Shown: one piece after another, positions 33,144 through 41,264 of the stretch | Numbering within the stretch: position 1 is the stretch's first letter | Layout: each line of letters starts with the position of its first letter | Assembly: GCF_021390475.1 (NCBI RefSeq) | Contig: NZ_JAJUWS010000025.1 | Coordinates: forward strand, 33,422 to 97,421 | Direction: 5' to 3' | From: Streptomyces sp. ST2-7A | GTDB taxonomy: Bacteria; Actinomycetota; Actinomycetes; Streptomycetales; Streptomycetaceae | DNA: 64,000 nt | Made by a program: the position numbers and the translations under genes | The notes under the pieces: model-generated | What the model was told of the DNA's origin: nothing | The model's input: only the letters and a program-made list of their open reading frames with translations | Databases searched by the model: none

Positions 33144-34571
33144 TCAGCCCCGGTGCCGGGCCCGCTCGAACCGATCCCGGGCCGACGCCAGATCCACGAT
33201 CGGGTCCGGATAATCCCCGACCCGCGCCCGATCCAGCCCCTCGAGCTTCCAGGGCCGGTGCACGGCTGCCCCCTCCACCCCGGCGAGTTCGGGGATCCAC
33301 CGACGGACGTACGTCCCGTCCGGATCGAACCGCCCGGCCTGGGCCGGCGGATTGAGCACCCGGTTGGGACGGGTGTCGGTGCCGGTGCCCGCGATCCACT
33401 GCCAGTTCATCTGGTTGTTGGCGATGTCGCCGTCCACCAGCAGGGACAGGAAGTGCTCGGCGCCCACCCGCCAGTCCACGTAGAGGGTCTTGGTCAGGAA
33501 GCTGCCCACCAACAGGCGCCCGCGGTTGTGCATCCATCCCTCGACGGCCAACTGCCGCATCGCGGCGTCCACGATCGGATAGCCGGTACGCCCCTCGCGC
33601 CAGGCGGCCACCTCCTCGGCCGCCTCCCCGTCGGCGGACCGCCACCGGTCCTCCCGACCCCGGTAGTCCCGCCGCGAGCACTCCGGGCGGGCGGCCAGCA
33701 CCTGATGGTGGAAATCGCGCCAGGCCACCTGGCGGACGAACGCCTCCGCCCCGGCGCCGCCCACCCGGCGCGACCGCCGCACCAGCTCCACCGGGGAGAC
33801 GCATCCGAAGTGCAGATAGGGGGAGAGCCGGGAGGTGCCGTCGCCGGCCAGGTCGTCGTGCCGGTCGGGGTAGTCGGCGACGCCGGCCTCCAGCCACCGT
33901 TCCATCCGGCGCCGACCCTCCCCCTCGCCGCCCCGGGGCAGCTCGGGCGATACGCCGGGGATGTCCTTCGCGGCACCCGGCTCCTCCCCCTCGATCCCCT
34001 CCGGCACCGGCACCCGGCGCGGCGCCGGCCGTTCCTCCCGCAGCCCCACCCGCTCCCACTGCCGGTGATAGGGGGTGAAGACGGCGAAGTGGTCTCCCCC
34101 CGAGGGAGTGACCCAACCGGGCGGCACGACGGTGGTCACGGCGTCATGGACCACCAGCTCGCGTCCGTCTCGCTCCAGCGCCCGGCGCAGCCGCCGCTCG
34201 CGATCGGCGGCGTACCGGCTGACCCCGGCCGCGAGGTGCACCCGTCGGGCACCGGTCTCGGCGGCGACCCGGCACACCTCCTCCACCACGGCACCGGAAC
34301 GGATCACCAGGCGCCCGCCGCGCTCGCGCAGCGCGGAGTCGAGGTCGGCCAGGCAGTCGGCGAGGAAGGCCCGGCGATTGGGGGCGTCGAACCCGGTGGC
34401 TTCGACGCCGGTGTCGCGAACGAACAGGGGGATCACCGCCCCGGAACGACCGGCGTCGGCCAGCGCCGCGTCCAGCACGGGGTGGTCGTGGACGCGCAGG
34501 TCGGAGGTGAACAGGGCCACCGCCTCCGCCGCGCGCCCCATCTCCCCGGCCCGCTCTCCGTTCGCTGTCAT
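33144..34571 (-). CDS. phr: Deoxyribodipyrimidine photolyase, cryptochrome/photolyase family
   Basis: This 475-residue flavoprotein uses blue light to repair pyrimidine dimers. The N-terminal antenna-binding Rossmann domain starts FTSDLRVHDHPVLDAAL. The C-terminal FAD domain has TSRLSPYLHFGCVSPVEL, FVRQVAWRDFHHQVLAARPE, TGYPIVDAAMRQL, GWMHNRGRLLVGSFLTKTL and GDIANNQMNWQWIAGTGTD, all canonical class I photolyase blocks. The tryptophans of the electron-transfer chain appear conserved by position. The ATG has GGAGGAGAG upstream. It lies between the SigK-cluster genes on the same strand and may belong to that stress regulon, as photolyase genes sometimes do. Confidence 0.95.
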   Translation of the reverse strand: MTANGERAGEMGRAAEAVALFTSDLRVHDHPVLDAALADAGRSGAVIPLFVRDTGVEATGFDAPNRRAFLADCLADLDSALRERGGRLVIRSGAVVEEVCRVAAETGARRVHLAAGVSRYAADRERRLRRALERDGRELVVHDAVTTVVPPGWVTPSGGDHFAVFTPYHRQWERVGLREERPAPRRVPVPEGIEGEEPGAAKDIPGVSPELPRGGEGEGRRRMERWLEAGVADYPDRHDDLAGDGTSRLSPYLHFGCVSPVELVRRSRRVGGAGAEAFVRQVAWRDFHHQVLAARPECSRRDYRGREDRWRSADGEAAEEVAAWREGRTGYPIVDAAMRQLAVEGWMHNRGRLLVGSFLTKTLYVDWRVGAEHFLSLLVDGDIANNQMNWQWIAGTGTDTRPNRVLNPPAQAGRFDPDGTYVRRWIPELAGVEGAAVHRPWKLEGLDRARVGDYPDPIVDLASARDRFERARHRG

Positions 34572-34936
34572 GCCGGCACTCTCCTCCCGCGCCCCGGCGG
34601 CCGGGGCGCATCCGTCGATCGATCACAACGGATTCCGCCGGTTCCGGCTCCCCGGATGCGTCCATCGGGGAGCGCTCGTCGTGACGAAGGGGCGTGCGTT
34701 GGGACGCGAGCGTCCGGGGAGAGCGGCTCATCGGGCGCTCGGGCCATGGGATGACCGGGCCACCGGGTGATCGGATCGATGGGGGACCCGGCGGCGCGCC
34801 GGGTGTCGGGGTGTCGGGGTGTCGGGGTGTCGGGGTGTCGGGGTGTCGCATCGGCCGGTCTCACCTGTCCGGAGTACCGTCGAACGGAGTGGCGATTCGA
34901 GCGCGTGGGCGCGGGACGCGGAGGTGACGGCGGGCC
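34572..34936. other. Divergent intergenic region between phr and the DUF6328-like gene
   Basis: It contains the perfect 8-bp tandem repeat array listed separately; otherwise I see no gene. Confidence 0.5.
34801..34848. repeat. Six perfect tandem copies of GGGTGTCG
   Basis: The 8-bp unit repeats without error over 48 bp. Such arrays change copy number by slippage. It lies ~90 bp upstream of the DUF6328-like gene start. Confidence 0.95.
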
Positions 34937-35563
34937 GTGGGCAGGGCACACGAGGGTACGCGCGGGAGGCCGCCGAAAGCCGTCGCGGGATGGGGCCGGG
35001 ACGAGACGGAGGAGGAGCGGGCCGATCGCCGCTGGAACGAACTCCTCCAGGAGGTCCGGGTCGCCCAGACCGGTGGTCAGGTCCTCCTCGCCTTCCTCCT
35101 GGGGGCCGCCTTCGCCCCCCGCTTCGAGGAGCTGACCACCCCCGAGGTGCACCTGTACGTACTCACCGTGATGCTCGGCGCCGCCTCCACCGGGGCGCTG
35201 ATCGGTCCGGTGACCCTGCACCGGTTCGTGACCGGACGACGGCTCAAACCGGAGACCGTCGACCTGGCCTCGATCCTCACCGTGATCGGTCTGTTCCTGC
35301 TGCTGTGCACCGTCACCTGCGCGATGCTGCTGATCACGTTGTTGGTGCTGCAGAGCGGGACGGCCTACTGGCTCGTCCTCGGCCTGTTCGTCTGGTTCGT
35401 GCTGTGCTGGTTCGCGCTGCCGCTCTACGCCCTGTGGCGGCAGCGGCACTCCCGACGGCCCGACGGGGACGCCGACCGGGGTGGCGACGGGGACGGGAAC
35501 GGTGACGAAGCCGGGGGAGCCGGTCGTGACCCTCTCGCCCGTCCCGCCGACCCGGGCTCCTGA
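34937..35563 (+). CDS. DUF6328-like small membrane protein
   Basis: This 208-residue protein begins with ERADRRWNELLQEVRVAQTG followed by four hydrophobic segments: LLAFLLGAAFAPRF, LYVLTVMLGAASTGALIG, ILTVIGLFLLLCTVTCAMLL and YWLVLGLFVWFVLCWFALPL. This pattern fits actinobacterial DUF6328 membrane proteins. The C-terminal ~40 residues are Asp/Gly/Arg-rich and soluble. The GTG at 34937 follows GGAGG at rather long spacing. Function is unknown. It is the only rightward gene inside the SigK neighbourhood. Confidence 0.75.
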   Translation: MGRAHEGTRGRPPKAVAGWGRDETEEERADRRWNELLQEVRVAQTGGQVLLAFLLGAAFAPRFEELTTPEVHLYVLTVMLGAASTGALIGPVTLHRFVTGRRLKPETVDLASILTVIGLFLLLCTVTCAMLLITLLVLQSGTAYWLVLGLFVWFVLCWFALPLYALWRQRHSRRPDGDADRGGDGDGNGDEAGGAGRDPLARPADPGS

Positions 35564-35589
35564 CCGGTCCCCGCCCCGCGCCCGGCGGC

Positions 35590-36390
35590 TCATCCCCCCG
35601 CGTCGCCCGGTGGGGGGAAGGCCATCGCCGCCAACGGCTCCGAGGTCGGCTCCGGCGAGCCACCGGCCGGCTCCAGGGTGATCCCCATGCCGACCGCCCC
35701 GTCCGGCGACCCCCGCATCACCACCGCCTCCGTGCCCGGCCCGGCCGCCGGATCCATCAGACCGGCCGGTCGCATGGTCCCGGCGTCGTCGAACCACAAC
35801 TGGTAGGTCATGCCGTCCGGCGCCGGGGGCATCCCGGTCGAGACGAACACGGCACGGTCCTCGGTCGCCGAGAGCACCACCGTGCCGGTGGCGCCCTCCA
35901 CCAGCTCACCGGAGACGGCCAGCGCGTCCGGTGCGGCGAGTACCGCCAGCACCTCCGACATCCCCTCGCCGGACTCCAGCAGCCGTTCGGCCTCCACCGC
36001 CCGCTCCCGCGCGAGGTCCGCCTCCCGGTACTGCCACACCGCCGTCCCACCGCCCAGCAGGGCCGCGGCCAGGCAGGCCGCCAGGACCCACCGCGGCGAA
36101 CGCCCCCCGCGCCCCGCGCCCCGGCCGGTTCCGGCGCGGTCCCCCACCGGTACCGCCGGCGGATCCTGCCGCACGGTGCCGATCCGCCGCAGCACCTCCG
36201 CGCGCATCGTCACCGGCGGGGAGACGGCGACCGCGCCCCCCAGCCGTCCGGCGGTGGCGGCCAACTCGGACACCTCCACGGCGCACGCCTCACAATCGGC
36301 CAGGTGCCGCTCGAAGTCCTCCCGCTCGGCGGGTGGGAGGGCGTGCAGGACGTAGGCCCCGGTGAGGGTGTGCGGGTCGGCGGCGTTCAC
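35590..36390 (-). CDS. rskA: Anti-sigma-K factor RskA-like membrane protein
   Basis: RskA holds SigK inactive at the membrane until proteolysis releases it. The 266-residue protein has an N-terminal cytoplasmic zinc-associated anti-sigma domain with HLADCEAC (His-x3-Cys-x2-Cys) near residues 29-36. One transmembrane helix (WVLAACLAAALLGGGTAVW, ~100-120) follows, then an extracytoplasmic RskA domain with TYQLWFDDAGTMRPAGLM and GMGITLEPAGGS. Its GTG overlaps the sigK stop by four bases (GTGA), so the two are co-translated. That fits tight stoichiometry between sigma and anti-sigma factor. Confidence 0.93.
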   Translation of the reverse strand: MNAADPHTLTGAYVLHALPPAEREDFERHLADCEACAVEVSELAATAGRLGGAVAVSPPVTMRAEVLRRIGTVRQDPPAVPVGDRAGTGRGAGRGGRSPRWVLAACLAAALLGGGTAVWQYREADLARERAVEAERLLESGEGMSEVLAVLAAPDALAVSGELVEGATGTVVLSATEDRAVFVSTGMPPAPDGMTYQLWFDDAGTMRPAGLMDPAAGPGTEAVVMRGSPDGAVGMGITLEPAGGSPEPTSEPLAAMAFPPPGDAGG

Positions 36391-36971
36391 GCGGTCACCC
36401 CCAGGCAGTCGCGCAACCGGATCAGGCCGTCGCGCAGGCGGGTCTTCACCGTGCCCAGCGGAAGCGCCAGGAGCTCGGCCACCTCACGGTAGGTCAGCCC
36501 CCGGTAGTAGGCCAGGGTCACCGACTGCCGCTGCACCTCGGTGAGCCCGCGCAGGCAGCGCCGCACCTGCTCGCGCTCCAGGCGGTGTTCCACCTGCTCG
36601 GCGACCTCGTCGTAGGCGGGGGTGTGGTCCAGCAGGGCGGCCCGGTGCTCCCGATCGGTGGCCGCCTGCGCCGACCGCACCCGGTCCACGGCCCGTCGGT
36701 GCGCCAGGGTCATCACCCAGGCCATGGCGCTCCCGCGCTCGGGCCGGTACCGGGCGGCGCCGCGCCACACCTCCACCAACACCTCCTGCGCCACCTCCTC
36801 GGACTGCGCGGGGTCCCGCAGGACGCTGCGCACCAGCCCCAGCACCGGTCCCGCCACCAGGTCGTAGACGCCCTCGAACGCCTCCCGGTCACCCCGTGAC
36901 ACCCGTCCCAGCAGCTCGCCGAGATCGGCCGGCGCCGGGGAGGACCCGCCGATCCGCGCCGGCTGCCTCAC
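36387..36971 (-). CDS. sigK: ECF RNA polymerase sigma factor, SigK type
   Basis: This 194-residue group IV sigma factor contains region 2 (DLVAGPVLGLVRSVLRDPAQ, SEEVAQEVLVEVWRGAARYR, SAMAWVMTLAHRRAVDRVR) and region 4 (LTEVQRQSVTLAYYRGLTYR, ELLALPLGTVKTRLRDGL). The co-encoded RskA-type anti-sigma factor and nearby fasciclin and sulfite-oxidase-like genes identify the SigK group. The GTG at 36971 gives the normal family start; longer frames upstream read as low-complexity Pro/Arg sequence. The ribosome site is weak (GGAAAGG or GGGGG). Autoregulation is usual for this class, but I cannot place a promoter convincingly. Confidence 0.92.
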   Translation of the reverse strand: MRQPARIGGSSPAPADLGELLGRVSRGDREAFEGVYDLVAGPVLGLVRSVLRDPAQSEEVAQEVLVEVWRGAARYRPERGSAMAWVMTLAHRRAVDRVRSAQAATDREHRAALLDHTPAYDEVAEQVEHRLEREQVRRCLRGLTEVQRQSVTLAYYRGLTYREVAELLALPLGTVKTRLRDGLIRLRDCLGVTA

Positions 36972-37572
36972 GACCCCCGGCCTTTCCGGACCGGAGTGGC
37001 GGGGGTCCGCCCGGCAGCGGCCGGCAGCGGCCGGGCGGGAGGGGGAACGGGTGCCGGCATGGGTCCTCCGGATGGGGGCCGGCGCGCCGGGTTCGGAGCG
37101 GCCGGGACGAACGTTCTGGACGGTCGGTACCGGAGATCCGGGCGGGGCGGAGCGGGCCACGCCCGGCCCCGGGACCGGTACACGGGTGATTCGGAGCCGG
37201 GACCCCGGCGGATTGGAGCGGATTCCGCGCGGGTGTCGGACGGGCCCGCGGACGGCTCGGCGGACACGGGCCGGTGGGCCTCCGGCGGGTCCGCCGGAAC
37301 GGGCCCGGGAACGCTACCGCGGGACGGCGCCCCCGCCGCGACCTCCGATCGGGAAACGACCGGAGACGTCGGAGAACCCCCGAAAGCGATCGAGGAGCCA
37401 CCCGGAACCGTCGGGGAACGACGGACGCGGACACGGTTCCGGGGCCCCGGAACGCGCCGCGGCCCCGACCCTCGCGTGGCGCGGGAACCGGGGCCGCGGC
37501 GTCCGCCCGGAAAGGGAGCGGACCCGGGGGTCGTATCGACGGGGAGCGGGATCCGCCGGCGGGACCGCCGGA
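36972..37572. other. 601-bp intergenic region upstream of sigK
   Basis: No frame has convincing codon bias or a recognisable product. The region must hold the sigK promoter on its left and contains the aldo/keto reductase terminator on its right. Confidence 0.5.
37455..37501 (-). terminator. Terminator after the aldo/keto reductase gene
   Basis: Thirteen-bp perfect arms, CGCCGCGGCCCCG (37455-37467) and CGGGGCCGCGGCG (37489-37501), 72 bp beyond the stop. Confidence 0.75.
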
Positions 37573-38406
37573 TCAGCGGTTGTTGAACTCGTCCGGGTCC
37601 GGACCCAGCCGACGGCCGTTGTCCAGGCCGGCCAGCGCCGTCATGTCCTCGTCGTCCAGGTCGAACCCGAAGAGGTCGAAGTTCTCCTCGATCCGCGAGG
37701 GGGTCACCGACTTCGGGATGACCACGTTGCCCAGCCGCAGGTGCCAGCGCAGCACCGCCCGGGCCGGGGTGACATCGTGCTTCTCGGCGATCGACACCAG
37801 CGTCGGGTCCTCCAGCAGACCCTTGCCCTGCCCCAGCGGGGACCACGCCTCGGTGACGATGTCGTGCTCGGCGTGGAAGGCGCGGGCCTCGGCCTGCGGC
37901 AGGTTCGGGTGCAGCTCGATCTGGTTGAGCGCGGGCACGACCTCGGTCTCGTCCAACAGCCGGCGCAGGTGCGGCGGCTTGAAGTTCGACACGCCGATGG
38001 CGCGGGCCCGGCCCTCGGAGTGGATCTTCTCCAGCGCCCGCCAGCTCTCGACGTACAGGTCCACCGCCGGGAGCGGCCAGTGGATCAGGTACAGGTCGAT
38101 GTGGTCCAGGCCCAGACGTTCCAGCGAGGCGTCGAAGGCGCGCAGCGCCGCGTCGTAGCCGTGGTCGCCGTTCCAGAGCTTGGTGGTCACGAAGATCTCG
38201 TCACGGGGGATGCCGGACTCGGCGATGGCGCGCCCGGTACCCTCCTCGTTGCCGTAGGCGGCCGCGGTGTCGATGCCGCGGTACCCCACCTCCAGCGCCT
38301 TGCCCACCGTGGCGGTGGCCTCGTCGTTCGACACCTGCCAGACGCCGAAGCCCAATCGGGGCATCTCGACGCCGTTGTTGAGAGTCACATGCGGGACGCT
38401 GCTCAC
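37573..38406 (-). CDS. Aldo/keto reductase
   Basis: This 277-residue NADPH-dependent (beta/alpha)8-barrel oxidoreductase is of the 2,5-diketo-gluconate reductase-like class. The catalytic tetrad is complete: Asp46 (GYRGIDTAAAYGNE), Tyr51, Lys76 (FVTTKLWN) and His109 (DLYLIHWP). The cofactor-binding IGVSNFKPPHLRRLL and IPKSVTPSRIEENF blocks are present. The start is a GTG at 38406 with AAGGA about 11 nt upstream. It is divergent from the SBF-like transporter gene. The substrate is unknown. Confidence 0.95.
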   Translation of the reverse strand: MSSVPHVTLNNGVEMPRLGFGVWQVSNDEATATVGKALEVGYRGIDTAAAYGNEEGTGRAIAESGIPRDEIFVTTKLWNGDHGYDAALRAFDASLERLGLDHIDLYLIHWPLPAVDLYVESWRALEKIHSEGRARAIGVSNFKPPHLRRLLDETEVVPALNQIELHPNLPQAEARAFHAEHDIVTEAWSPLGQGKGLLEDPTLVSIAEKHDVTPARAVLRWHLRLGNVVIPKSVTPSRIEENFDLFGFDLDDEDMTALAGLDNGRRLGPDPDEFNNR

Positions 38407-38572
38407 GTGCGATTGAGTCCTTACTCCGTGTGATGGCGGCTCGGATCGTGTGTTCGGGTGGGTTTCCCTACCCATCCCCGCTCCAACGATGACGGTCACC
38501 CCCGCATTCCCGTCGCACCCCGGGCGGTTCCCCGGCACCCCACCGGAACCGTCACCCGAGCGGCGGGACACA

Positions 38573-39649
38573 ATGGCCGCCGTGCACGGACTGCGACGGA
38601 TGACCCGCCGGCTCGACCCCTATCTGATGCTCCTGATGGGAACGGTCGCGCTGGCCGCCGTCCTGCCGGCCACCGGTCCGGCCGCGACGGCGGCCGACGT
38701 GTCGGCCACCGGCGCCATCGCCCTGCTGTTCTTCCTCTACGGCGCCCGGCTGTCCACCGCCGAGGCACTGGCCGGGATGCGCCACTGGCGTCTGCACCTG
38801 ACCATCCTGGGCTGCACCTTCGTCCTCTATCCGCTGTTGGGCCTGGCCGCCCGCCCGCTGGGCGACCTGTTGCTCACCCCCGAGCTGTACGCCGGGCTGC
38901 TCTTCCTGTGCCTGGTGCCCTCCACGGTCCAGTCCTCCATCGCCTTCACCGCCATCGCCCGGGGCAACGTCGCCGGCGCGATCGCCGCCGGGTCCTTCTC
39001 CAGCCTGATCGGAGTGTTCCTCACGCCGGTGCTGGTGGCGCTGCTGATGGGTGGCCTCGGGGGCGCCGCGCTCTCCGGGGGCCTGGACGCCGACGCCCTG
39101 CTGCGGATCGGCGGCCAACTGCTCCTGCCCTTCCTGCTCGGTCAACTCCTGCGCCGCTTCATCGGCGGCTTCGTGACCCGGCACCGGGCGGTGCTCTCCC
39201 TGGTGGACCGGGGGTCCATCCTCATCGTGGTCTACGCCGCCTTCAGCCGCGGCATGGAGGAGGACATCTGGAGCCGGGTGAGCTGGCGGCGACTGCTCGC
39301 GCTGGGAGCGATCGAGGTGGTGCTGCTGGCGCTCATGCTGGTGATCACCGTGTACGGCTCGCGTCGGTTGGGCTTCACCCGCGGGGACCGGGTGGCGATC
39401 GTCTTCGCCGGGTCCAAGAAGTCGTTGGCCGCCGGGCTGCCGATGGCCGGGGTGTTGTTCGGTCCGCAGACGGCGATGGCGGTACTGCCGCTGATGCTCT
39501 TCCACCAGATGCAACTGGTGGTCTGCGCCGTGTTGGCCCGCCGCTGGGGGCGGGAGGAGGAGCCGCGACCGGTGGGGGAGGGGCCCCCGCCGGGCCCGGG
39601 TGACGGTTCCGGGGCCCACCGCGCCGCGCCGGGGGACGGTCCGTCCTGA
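38573..39649 (+). CDS. SBF-like (bile acid:sodium symporter family) transporter
   Basis: This 358-residue membrane protein has about ten hydrophobic segments in the SBF-like/YfeH layout (DPYLMLLMGTVALAAVLPAT, LVPSTVQSSIAFTAIARGN, FAGSKKSLAAGLPMAGVLFG). The STVQSS and GSKKSLA motifs are family hallmarks and probably line the cation and substrate sites. The substrate is not known; bile acids are unlikely in a soil actinomycete. The ATG at 38573 follows a weak GCGGGA site. The ~30-residue tail is Pro/Gly-rich. Confidence 0.92.
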   Translation: MAAVHGLRRMTRRLDPYLMLLMGTVALAAVLPATGPAATAADVSATGAIALLFFLYGARLSTAEALAGMRHWRLHLTILGCTFVLYPLLGLAARPLGDLLLTPELYAGLLFLCLVPSTVQSSIAFTAIARGNVAGAIAAGSFSSLIGVFLTPVLVALLMGGLGGAALSGGLDADALLRIGGQLLLPFLLGQLLRRFIGGFVTRHRAVLSLVDRGSILIVVYAAFSRGMEEDIWSRVSWRRLLALGAIEVVLLALMLVITVYGSRRLGFTRGDRVAIVFAGSKKSLAAGLPMAGVLFGPQTAMAVLPLMLFHQMQLVVCAVLARRWGREEEPRPVGEGPPPGPGDGSGAHRAAPGDGPS

Positions 39650-39682
39650 GGACGGCCGGCGACCCCCGCCGTCCGCCGCGCG

Positions 39683-40522
39683 TCACCCGGCCGGGAGCAC
39701 CACCCGCTCGGCCCCCGCGTAGATGTTCATCGACCCGCCGCGCAGGAAGCCGACCAGCGTCAGGCCCGTTTCCAGGGCCAGGTCCACCGCGAGCGAGGAC
39801 GGCGCCGAGACCGCCGCCAGGATCGGGATGCCGGCCATCACGGCCTTCTGGACCAGCTCGAAGGAGGCACGTCCGGAGACCAGCAGCACCGTGCCGTCCA
39901 ACGGCAGTCGCCCCGCCTGCAGGGCGCGCCCGACCACCTTGTCCACGGCGTTGTGCCGACCCACGTCCTCCCGCACGTCGATCGTGGTGCCGTCGCCGGT
40001 GAACAGGCCGGCCGCGTGGAGGCCCCCGGTGCGTGAGAAGACCCGCTGCGCCGCCCGTAGCCGATCCGGCAGCGAACCCAGCAGCGCGGGGTCCACCAGG
40101 GGGCCGGAGGCCAGGGTGTACCGGGCGGTGGTGCGTACCGCCTCGAGTTCGGTCCGGCCGCAGATGCCGCAGGCGGAGGTGGTGGTGACCCGGCGCTCCA
40201 GCGACGCGACCGGCGGGGCCACCCCGGGGGCCGGGACGACGTCCACCACGTTGTAGGAGTTGCCCGCCTCCGGGTCGGAGCGGTCGCGCCCGCCGCAGTA
40301 GACCACCCGGCTCACCTCCCCGGCCTCGGCGATCACGCCCTCGGCGACCAGGAAGCCGCAGGCGAGGGCGAAGTCGTCACCCGGGGTGCGCATGGTGACC
40401 GCCAGTCGCCTGCCGGCGACCCGGATCTCCAGGGGTTCCTCCACCGTCAGGGTGTCGGGCCGCTCGTCGACGCGGCCGTCCCGCACCCGCAGTACCCGGC
40501 GTCGATCGGTGACCCGTCCCAT
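39683..40522 (-). CDS. fdhD: Formate dehydrogenase accessory sulfurtransferase FdhD
   Basis: FdhD passes sulfur from a cysteine desulfurase to the molybdenum cofactor of formate dehydrogenase. The 279-residue protein has the essential CxxC at Cys118 and Cys121 (SACGICGR), FALACGFLVAEGVI near the N-terminus, DVGRHNAVDKVVG, LVSGRASFELVQKAVMAGIP and a C-terminal GFLRGGSMNIYAG. The ATG at 40522 has GGAG upstream. A [2Fe-2S] protein gene lies just upstream on the same strand. No formate dehydrogenase subunit is in the window, so the client enzyme is elsewhere; the sulfite-oxidase-like protein would not need FdhD. Confidence 0.95.
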   Translation of the reverse strand: MGRVTDRRRVLRVRDGRVDERPDTLTVEEPLEIRVAGRRLAVTMRTPGDDFALACGFLVAEGVIAEAGEVSRVVYCGGRDRSDPEAGNSYNVVDVVPAPGVAPPVASLERRVTTTSACGICGRTELEAVRTTARYTLASGPLVDPALLGSLPDRLRAAQRVFSRTGGLHAAGLFTGDGTTIDVREDVGRHNAVDKVVGRALQAGRLPLDGTVLLVSGRASFELVQKAVMAGIPILAAVSAPSSLAVDLALETGLTLVGFLRGGSMNIYAGAERVVLPAG

Positions 40523-40619
40523 GTCGTGCTCCGTTCCTCGTGTCCGCGGGGCGCCGCTCGCGACTCCCGGCCCCGGTGCCATCGTCCCACCGACGGGAGG
40601 GCCGGGGACCGGTCGGTGG

Positions 40620-41108
40620 TCAGCCCCGGCGCCCGCCGCGCTTCCGCCGCCCGCCCGTTCCCCGACCGGACCGTTTCGGGGTGGGGGCGGGGTCGCCGGG
40701 CGGCACCTCGTGCAGGCTCAGGGCCGCCGGGGGCTCGGCGAGTCCCGGGCCCCCGGCGGCCACCCACTCCAGCACCTCCTCGGTGCTCTCGGGCGCGTTG
40801 ACCCATCCCAGCCACACCGGTCGGCCGCCGCGTCGGCGTCCCTCGGATGAGGGGTTGACCACGAGGACGTTGGCCTTGCCGCAGGGGCCGAGGCAGTCGC
40901 TGACCCGTATCCGCAACCGGCCCGCCGAGGCGACCTCCGCCTCCCGCAGCCGGAGCAGTTGGTCGGCGTGGTCGGTTCCGGGGTTCTTGCCCGTGTTCCC
41001 GCAGCAGCATCCCCGGCAGATCACCACCGAACAGGGACGTTCGCCCCGGGGGGAGAGGAGGGGGCCCGTGATCGGGGCGCGGTCGGGGCGGGGCGGGACC
41101 GGTGACAT
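40620..41108 (-). CDS. Thioredoxin-like [2Fe-2S] ferredoxin-domain protein
   Basis: This 162-residue protein has a cysteine pattern of the shethna/NuoE-like thioredoxin-fold ferredoxins: CRGCCCGNTGKNPG (Cys31, 34-36) and RVSDCLGPCGKANVLVV (Cys72, Cys76). The C-terminal ~40 residues are basic and low-complexity. It lies 97 bp upstream of fdhD on the same strand, consistent with co-expression. It may deliver electrons to or from a molybdoenzyme, which is inference. Confidence 0.85.
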   Translation of the reverse strand: MSPVPPRPDRAPITGPLLSPRGERPCSVVICRGCCCGNTGKNPGTDHADQLLRLREAEVASAGRLRIRVSDCLGPCGKANVLVVNPSSEGRRRGGRPVWLGWVNAPESTEEVLEWVAAGGPGLAEPPAALSLHEVPPGDPAPTPKRSGRGTGGRRKRGGRRG

Positions 41109-41264
41109 GTCGGTGATCCTGCCGGCCCGCCCCCGGTCCGATCCGACCCGGGGTGCGGAAGAGTCGGGCGAGTCGGGAACGCGCGGGGCCGGCGGCCCGC
41201 CCCGTGGGGGCGGACCGCCGGCCGGTGGTGCGGACCGGTGCCGCGAGCGGCACCCGGGGGGACG

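Noticed and set aside
34801..34848. Tandem repeats considered as a CRISPR array
   Set aside because: Eight-bp units directly abut with no spacers, and no cas genes are present.
37051..38433. Long rightward frame across the aldo/keto reductase locus
   Set aside because: The reductase on the opposite strand has full catalytic motifs; this frame is low-complexity.
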